Below, one piece after another: positions 23,546 through 28,654 of a DNA stretch of 28,654 nt. The DNA is from Candidatus Caccousia avistercoris (GTDB lineage: Bacteria > Bacillota > Clostridia > Oscillospirales > Acutalibacteraceae). Location: NCBI GenBank assembly GCA_018715025.1, contig DVMK01000226.1, positions 1 through 28,654 on the forward strand. Reading direction: 5' to 3'. Numbering within the stretch: position 1 is the first letter of the stretch; each line of letters begins with the position of its first letter. The notes beneath the pieces were generated by a model that was not told the DNA's origin, made no database searches, and saw nothing but the letters and a program-made list of their open reading frames with translations. Both the position numbers and the translations under genes were made by a program.

Positions 23546-24565
23546 ATGAAAAGAATGGTTTCCATGGCGGCGGCCTGTCTGCTGGCCCTTTGCCTTGCCG
23601 GCTGCGGGGCGGCCGCAGGCGGGGCGGCGTCCGGCGCCGCAGAAGAAGAATCCCGGCAGGAGGTGGCAAGCGCTTTGCAGCAGGAACCGCAGTCCGGCGG
23701 CGCCTACACCGCAGACACAAGGGTGGAGGACGTGATTCAGGATCCGGCCTTTGACGGGTACGGCAGGCTTATTTTCCCAGTGGACAGCGGCTACTGGAGC
23801 GGCGGCACCCTGGGGGATCTCCGCCTTGTATGGTACAACCATATCGACTCGGAGAAAACGGTGGAGATTGCAAACTATTTTAAGGATCACGCCGAGGCGG
23901 GGGACGCCGTGTTTTACGACATTTACACCCAGGAGGAAAAGGAAGACGATCCAGAGAAGGAGGACACCGGCCTGTTCTTTTTCAGAGGGGAGCCCGGGGG
24001 AAAATTTGCCGTCTGCAATGCGGGCGGCGGGTTTGCCTATGTGGGTGCCATGCAGGACAGCTTCCCCCACGCGCTGGAGCTTTCCAAGCAGGGGTACAAC
24101 GCCTTCGCCCTCATCTACCGCCCCGGCGCGCAGACAGCCTGCGAAGACCTGGCCCGGGCCATCAGCTTTATTTTCGAGCACGCGGAAGAGCTTCAGGTAG
24201 ACACCGGCTGCTACTCCCTCTGGGGCGGCTCTGCCGGGGGGCGTATGGCGGCGTGGCTTGGCTCGTACGGCCCGGCTGCCTTCGGCGGGGATGACCTGCC
24301 CCGCCCGGGCGCTGTGGTTATGCAGTATACCGGCCATTCCGATTATACGCCGGACGACCCGCCCACCTTTGCCTGTGTGGGGGAAAGCGACGGCATTGCC
24401 AGCTGGCGCACCATGCAGCGGCGGCTGCAGGCGCTGGAAAGCCTGGGCATTCCCACCGAGTTCCATCACTACCCCGGCCTGGGCCACGGCTTCGGCCTTG
24501 GAACCGGCACCGCGGCAGAGGGCTGGCTGGAGGAAGCGGTTGCCTTCTGGGAAGCGCAAATGTAA
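23546..24565 (+). CDS. Lipoprotein alpha/beta hydrolase (esterase-like)
   Basis: A 339-aa lipoprotein of the alpha/beta hydrolase fold. MKRMVSMAAACLLALCLAGC ends in the lipobox LAGC (Cys20), so it should be lipid-anchored on the outer face. A ~35-residue Ala/Glu-rich linker follows. The catalytic triad is visible: Ser229 in WGGSAGGRM, Asp282 in CVGESDGI and His314 in GLGHGFGLG. The oxyanion motif CNAGGGFAYVG is the HGGG-type loop of the hormone-sensitive lipase and acetyl-xylan esterase groups. The substrate is unknown. A longer frame runs upstream into the antiporter, but ATG 23546 gives the clean signal peptide; GGTGAG lies just 3-4 nt before it. It heads the right-hand cassette. Confidence 0.9.
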   Translation: MKRMVSMAAACLLALCLAGCGAAAGGAASGAAEEESRQEVASALQQEPQSGGAYTADTRVEDVIQDPAFDGYGRLIFPVDSGYWSGGTLGDLRLVWYNHIDSEKTVEIANYFKDHAEAGDAVFYDIYTQEEKEDDPEKEDTGLFFFRGEPGGKFAVCNAGGGFAYVGAMQDSFPHALELSKQGYNAFALIYRPGAQTACEDLARAISFIFEHAEELQVDTGCYSLWGGSAGGRMAAWLGSYGPAAFGGDDLPRPGAVVMQYTGHSDYTPDDPPTFACVGESDGIASWRTMQRRLQALESLGIPTEFHHYPGLGHGFGLGTGTAAEGWLEEAVAFWEAQM

Positions 24566-24602
24566 TTTCATCTTTCTTATTTATGGAAAGGAAGCGTTCT
24601 GC

Positions 24603-25778
24603 ATGAACAACTTTATTTTTCAAAACGCCACCAAGGTTTATTTTGGGAAAGGCTGCGTGAAGGAATACCTGGCCTGCCTGACAAAGCCCTTCCAGACAAT
24701 CATGCTGGCCTACGGCGGCGGTTCTGTGAAGCGCAACGGCATCTACAGCGAGGTGGCCGGGATCCTGCGGGAAGCAGGCAAGATTATCGTGGATTTCCCC
24801 GGTATTATGGCAAACCCCACCTATGCCAAGGTGCAGGAGGGCGCCAGGCTGGCCCGGGAAACCCAGGCGGATATGATCCTGGCGGTGGGCGGCGGCTCGG
24901 TGATGGACTGCTGCAAGGCGGCGGCCCTGGCGGCCCGGTACCAGGGCGACGTGTGGGAGGATTTCTGGGCCCACCCCGGCGTTATCGATGTGGAGCCCCT
25001 GCCCCTGGGGGTGGTGGTCACGGTGGCTGGCACCGGAAGCGAGTGCAACGGCGGCGCGGTAATCACCCATGAGGAAAAGAAAATCAAGACAGGGCGGGAT
25101 TATCCCAAGCTGAACCCCCGCTTCGCCCTGATGGATCCCACCTACACCTACAGCGTACCTGTCAGGCAGATGGTCTCCGGCGGGTTCGACATTCTCAGCC
25201 ATATTATGGAGACGTATTTCAGCGGGCCGGACGACGACAATGTTTCCGACGATATTATGGAAGCCCTCATGAAAAGCGTCATTCGGAACCTGCGGGCCGC
25301 CGTCTGGGATCAGGAGGACTACACCGCCCGCTCCAACCTGATGTGGGACTCTACCATGGCGGAAAACCGGCTGATCAAGCTGGGGAAGAAGTGCGACTTT
25401 CAATGCCACAACATGGAGCATCAGCTGGGGGCTTACACCGACTGTAACCACGGCTGCGGGCTTGCGGTGCTGCATCCGGTCTATTACCGGCACATTTACC
25501 GGGAAGGCCTGCCCAAGTTCGTCCGCTTTGCAGAGAACGTGTGGGGAATTTCCCGCGAGGGGAAAAGCGACGAGGAGCTTGCCCTGGCGGGGATTGACGC
25601 CCTGGCCGCATTTATCAGAGAAATGGGGCTTCCCACCACTTTGAAAGAGCTGGGTGCCAGCAGGGATCAGCTGAAGGAAATCGCCAGTTCCTGCGGAATT
25701 TCAGCGGGAAGCTACAAGAAGCTGACCCATAAAGAGATTTTGGAAATTTTCCAGGAATGCTACGAAGAAAAGGAGTAA
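24603..25778 (+). CDS. Iron-containing alcohol dehydrogenase (BdhA/YqhD type)
   Basis: A 391-aa cytosolic group III alcohol dehydrogenase, which would interconvert aldehydes or ketones and alcohols with NAD(P)H. Seen: the N-terminal FIFQNATKVYFGKG, the cofactor loop AVGGGSVMD (residues ~94-102), TVAGTGSECNG, and metal ligands Asp196 and His200 (FDILSHIMETYF), His269 and His283 (CHNMEHQLGAY / HGCGLAVLHP). The ligand spacing matches butanol dehydrogenases. ATG 24603 has AAAGGA ~10 nt upstream; the upstream frame inside the hydrolase gene is a shadow. It follows the hydrolase by 37 bp and precedes the flavodoxin by 6 bp, so it is in the middle of an operon. Confidence 0.94.
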   Translation: MNNFIFQNATKVYFGKGCVKEYLACLTKPFQTIMLAYGGGSVKRNGIYSEVAGILREAGKIIVDFPGIMANPTYAKVQEGARLARETQADMILAVGGGSVMDCCKAAALAARYQGDVWEDFWAHPGVIDVEPLPLGVVVTVAGTGSECNGGAVITHEEKKIKTGRDYPKLNPRFALMDPTYTYSVPVRQMVSGGFDILSHIMETYFSGPDDDNVSDDIMEALMKSVIRNLRAAVWDQEDYTARSNLMWDSTMAENRLIKLGKKCDFQCHNMEHQLGAYTDCNHGCGLAVLHPVYYRHIYREGLPKFVRFAENVWGISREGKSDEELALAGIDALAAFIREMGLPTTLKELGASRDQLKEIASSCGISAGSYKKLTHKEILEIFQECYEEKE

Positions 25779-25784
25779 TGTGTG

Positions 25785-26504
25785 ATGAAAAAGCTGCTTG
25801 CCTTATGGTTGGGAATCGCAATGACGCTGGGCCTTACGGCCTGCAGCGGCGGGGCCGCTTCCTCCGCCGCCCCTTCTGCCGCATCTTCGGAAGCGGCCCC
25901 TGCCTCCTCCGCCGCGGAGGAAGCTTCCTCTGCGGCTTCCGAACAAGAGGAACCCTCTTCCGCGGCCGCGGAGCCGGAATCCGGCGAAAGCCAGGCGGCG
26001 GAGGAAACCGCAGAGGGCGGCAGAACCCTGGTGGTGTATTTTTCCGCCACCGGCAACACAGAGGAAGCGGCAGGCTACATTGCCAGCCTTACCGGCGGCG
26101 ATCTGTTTGAGCTGGAGCCTGCCCAGCCTTACACCAGCGAGGACCTGAACTATGGGAACGAGGACAGCCGCGTTTCCCGGGAGCACGCCGACGAATCCCT
26201 GCGGGATGTGGAGCTGGTGGCCGACACCGTGGAAAACTGGGAGGACTACGACACTGTGTTCCTGGGGTACCCCATTTGGTGGGGCATTGCCGCCTGGCCG
26301 GTGGACACCTTTGTTGAGGCCAACGACTTTACCGGCAAGACCGTCATCCCCTTTGCCACCTCCGCCAGCTCCGGCCTTGGAGAAAGCGGCCGGCTTCTGG
26401 CAGAACTGGCCGGTACAGGCGACTGGCAGGAGGGCATGCGGTTCCGTTCCAGCGTAAGCGAAGCGGACGTGCAGTCCTGGCTGGAAGAGCTGGGCCTGCT
26501 GTAA
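25785..26504 (+). CDS. Lipoprotein flavodoxin
   Basis: A 239-aa lipoprotein. The signal ends in LTAC with Cys20. Residues 21-80 form a Ser/Ala/Glu linker typical of surface lipoproteins. From ~81 on there is a flavodoxin domain: LVVYFSATGNTEEAA with the SATGNT phosphate-binding loop for FMN, and LGYPIWWGIAAWPV, the WWG loop near the isoalloxazine ring. An electron carrier on the outer membrane face would be unusual, since ordinary flavodoxins are cytosolic. ATG 25785 follows AAGGAG by 9 nt; a GTG at 25782 is also possible. It lies 6 bp after the alcohol dehydrogenase stop and is translationally close to it. Confidence 0.93.
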   Translation: MKKLLALWLGIAMTLGLTACSGGAASSAAPSAASSEAAPASSAAEEASSAASEQEEPSSAAAEPESGESQAAEETAEGGRTLVVYFSATGNTEEAAGYIASLTGGDLFELEPAQPYTSEDLNYGNEDSRVSREHADESLRDVELVADTVENWEDYDTVFLGYPIWWGIAAWPVDTFVEANDFTGKTVIPFATSASSGLGESGRLLAELAGTGDWQEGMRFRSSVSEADVQSWLEELGLL

Positions 26505-26520
26505 AAGAGAGGGAAAGGGG

Positions 26521-27657
26521 ATGGCGCTGGTGACTCGGATTTTCCCGCTTTTCCTGGCGGCCGCGCTGGTTCTTGGGCTTTGTGCCTGCGGCGGGCTTGC
26601 GGAGCCCCCGGCGGCTTCCTCCTCCAGCCAGGCGGAAAGCGCCGCCGTGCAGGCGCGTTCTTCCATTGCCATTGTCTATGATGCCGGGGAAACGGGGGGT
26701 ACCATCCCCCATGCGGCAGAAATCCTTCAGGAAACGCTGGGCGGCAGCGCCCTGCTGCTCGCCCCCGGCGCCGAAGACGCCGACATTGCGGGCTGGGCGT
26801 CGGGCCTGGGGCTGAACGAAGAAAGCGCGGCCCCCTCTGACGGCAGCGGAAACACGGTGGCGTCCGCCCAGGTTACGCCGGACGAGCAGCAGGTGCTGTA
26901 CTTGTGGGAAGAGGGAAACATGCCCGCCCAGACGGAATATACCGTGAACAATGGGGGATATTCGGATGATCCGGATTTCCGGCCCTACCTTACCTTTTTC
27001 CCCGTGCCGGAGGGCGTCGGGAAAAAGGGGGCGGTGCTCATTTGCCCCGGCGGCGCTTTTCAGTTCCGCAGCGACCAGCCGGAGGGAACCGACGTGGCGG
27101 AGGCGCTCAGCAGCCTGGGCTACCAAAGCTTTGTGGTAGACTACCGCCTGCGCCCCTACACCCAGCAGGAGGGGGCGCTGGATTTGGCCCGTGCGGTGCG
27201 GTTTGTCCGCGCCCATGCCAGCGAGTACGGAATTGACGGGGACGATATTGCGGTAATGGGATTTTCCGCCGGTGGAATTTTAAGCGGGGAAATGCTGCTG
27301 CACTTTGACGGAACCTTCAGCGGCACGGCCCTTGACCCGGACTATGTGCCCGACGCCCTGGACGAGGTTTCTGCCGATGCGGCTGCCTGCGGTATGATTT
27401 ACTCCTTTTACGGGCGGCTGAGCGTGGGAACCACCGATGTGGAGCTGCTGCGCTCCGGGGATCTGCCGCCCACCTTCTACTGCTACGGCACCCGCGACCC
27501 CTTCTACCGCCAGTTTCTCGCCAATGCGGACGCTGCGGAGGAGGCGGGGGTCCCGGTAGAACGCCTGCAGCTGGAGGATATGCCCCACGGCTTTGGGGCC
27601 AGCGGCGGGTGGATCCCTGCCTACGACGCCTGGCTGACAGAGATATTTGACGGCTGA
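26521..27657 (+). CDS. Lipoprotein alpha/beta hydrolase with a flavodoxin-like N-terminal remnant
   Basis: A 378-aa lipoprotein; the lipobox LCAC places the lipid on Cys23. Residues ~48-100 (AIVYDAGETGGTIPHAAEIL, then LGGSALLLAPGAED) look like the first half of a flavodoxin fold, but the phosphate loop is changed to DAGETGGT, so FMN binding is doubtful. From ~165 a hydrolase domain follows with CPGGAFQFRS (oxyanion loop), Ser249 in GFSAGG, Asp326 in YGTRDPFY and His356 in PHGFG, a complete triad. It follows the flavodoxin by 16 bp and is in the same operon. GAGGG about 8 nt before ATG 26521 serves as a weak ribosome site. The substrate is unknown; an esterase acting on wall or dietary polysaccharide is possible. 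Confidence 0.87.
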   Translation: MALVTRIFPLFLAAALVLGLCACGGLAEPPAASSSSQAESAAVQARSSIAIVYDAGETGGTIPHAAEILQETLGGSALLLAPGAEDADIAGWASGLGLNEESAAPSDGSGNTVASAQVTPDEQQVLYLWEEGNMPAQTEYTVNNGGYSDDPDFRPYLTFFPVPEGVGKKGAVLICPGGAFQFRSDQPEGTDVAEALSSLGYQSFVVDYRLRPYTQQEGALDLARAVRFVRAHASEYGIDGDDIAVMGFSAGGILSGEMLLHFDGTFSGTALDPDYVPDALDEVSADAAACGMIYSFYGRLSVGTTDVELLRSGDLPPTFYCYGTRDPFYRQFLANADAAEEAGVPVERLQLEDMPHGFGASGGWIPAYDAWLTEIFDG

Positions 27658-27727
27658 CGGTTTTTTATAATAAAAATAAAAACAAACTCGCAAAATGATA
27701 CTGAATTTCTTGAAGGAGGTTTTTGTC

Positions 27728-28597
27728 ATGGATTATGCAATTTTGTCAAACGGGGTCAAAATGCCGATGGAGGGCTTCGGCGTATTCCAGGTGCGCGATA
27801 AGGCGGAATGCAAACGCGCTGTGCTGGATGCCATCCGGGCAGGCTACCGCCTCATCGACACCGCCGCTTCCTACACCAACGAGGACGCCGTAGGGGAAGC
27901 CGTGCGCGAGGCCATTGCCCAGGGCCTCTGCACCCGGGAGGATCTGTTTATTACCTCGAAAATGTGGGTGCAGGATATGGAAAGCTACCAGACAGCCAAG
28001 GCCGCTGTGGATGCATCGCTGCAGAAAACCGGGCTGGAGTACCTGGACCTTTACCTGCTGCACCAGGCGATGAAGGATTATTTCAGCGCATGGCGCGCTA
28101 TGGAGGACGCCCTCCGGGAAGGAAAACTCAGGGCCATTGGCGTCAGCAATTTTTACCCCCATGTCCTGACAAATTTCTGTGAGACGGTCTCTGTCAGGCC
28201 CATGGTAAACCAGGTGGAGCTTCACCCCTATTTCACTCAGGAAAAAGCCCTGGAAACCATGAAATATTACCAGGTGGTCCCCGAGGCGTGGGCGCCTTTG
28301 GGCGGCGGCCGGTACGACCCCTTCCACAATGAAATGCTCCAGTCCATTGCCGCTGCGCACGGCAAAACAGTGGGGCAGGTCATCCTCCGCTGGAATGTGC
28401 AGAGGGGCGTGGTGGTAATCCCCAAATCCACACACAAAGAGCGGATTGAAGAGAATTTTGGAATTTGGGATTTTTCCCTCACCGGGGAGGAGATGCAGCA
28501 GATCAGCTCGCTGGATCAGGGCTATGTGGGAACCGCTGTCAAGCATTTTGACCCGGAGTTTGTCCGCATGTGTACCGGCCGGAAAATCCATGACTAA
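27728..28597 (+). CDS. Aldo/keto reductase
   Basis: A 289-aa cytosolic NADPH-dependent aldo/keto reductase, reducing aldehydes or ketones. The (beta/alpha)8 signatures are present: GFGVFQV, the catalytic tetrad Asp44 and Tyr49 (IDTAASYTNED), Lys78 (ITSKMW) and His112 (LLHQ), then AIGVSNF, QVELHPYF, and VVVIPKSTHKERIEEN for cofactor binding. ATG 27728 has AAGGAGGT 6 nt upstream. A 70-bp AT-rich gap separates it from the hydrolase; TATAAT at 27666-27671 lies in it, but with no well-spaced -35, so it may be cotranscribed with the cassette or independent. Confidence 0.95.
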   Translation: MDYAILSNGVKMPMEGFGVFQVRDKAECKRAVLDAIRAGYRLIDTAASYTNEDAVGEAVREAIAQGLCTREDLFITSKMWVQDMESYQTAKAAVDASLQKTGLEYLDLYLLHQAMKDYFSAWRAMEDALREGKLRAIGVSNFYPHVLTNFCETVSVRPMVNQVELHPYFTQEKALETMKYYQVVPEAWAPLGGGRYDPFHNEMLQSIAAAHGKTVGQVILRWNVQRGVVVIPKSTHKERIEENFGIWDFSLTGEEMQQISSLDQGYVGTAVKHFDPEFVRMCTGRKIHD

Positions 28598-28654
28598 GGC
28601 GACCCGGATTTGAGGGAATTCCCCCTGCTCAACGGCGCTGCAATCCCATGGCGG
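28598..28654. other. Window end without visible feature
   Basis: 57 bp after the aldo/keto reductase with no hairpin, promoter or gene start that I can support. Confidence 0.5.

Overview
The window looks like a piece of chromosome from a GC-rich, anaerobic Clostridia-type Firmicute, probably a gut Oscillospirales-like bacterium; the species cannot be fixed from the sequence. The reasons are strong AGGAGG-type ribosome binding sites, extended -10 promoters (TGnTATAAT), Gram-positive lipoprotein signals, a NimA-like flavin protein, AzlCD, an iron alcohol dehydrogenase, a secreted serpin and a DUF1846 protein. No tRNA, rRNA, transposase, integrase or CRISPR array was seen. The content is mostly metabolic and housekeeping genes in short transcription units, many with a readable promoter.

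Layout, left to right. 1-315 is the 3' end of an unrecognised gene with a terminator. Next are ligA (NAD+-dependent DNA ligase) and a diaminopimelate decarboxylase-family gene, each with its own extended -10 promoter. From 4003 to 4806 there is an 804-bp gene-free stretch: two terminators, an extended -10 promoter, then three GC-rich tandem repeats (116, 138 and about 132 bp) that would form most of a roughly 450-nt leader for a secreted serpin (4807-6246). The serpin's reactive loop aligns without gaps to that of alpha-1-antitrypsin and places Ala at P1, which suggests an elastase-type target.

On the minus strand are lacZ (GH2 beta-galactosidase), a YtcJ-type amidohydrolase and an SCP2-domain protein, reading leftward from 11605. 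Facing them on the plus strand are glgB, then manA and an HD-domain hydrolase. A convergent NimA-like gene follows, then the azlCD branched-chain amino acid exporter pair. Next come a gamma-carbonic anhydrase-like hexapeptide protein and a DUF1846 protein on the minus strand, with DUF1846 upstream. Diverging from DUF1846 is a PD-(D/E)XK nuclease fused to a DinG/XPD-type iron-sulfur helicase, followed by a CPA2 Na+/H+ antiporter.

The right end (23546-28597) is a compact plus-strand cassette: lipoprotein alpha/beta hydrolase, iron-containing alcohol dehydrogenase, lipoprotein flavodoxin, a second lipoprotein alpha/beta hydrolase and an aldo/keto reductase. Two cytosolic carbonyl/alcohol oxidoreductases are thus interleaved with three surface lipoproteins, one of which should carry FMN outside the cell. 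This cassette and the serpin leader repeats are the parts most worth a second look.
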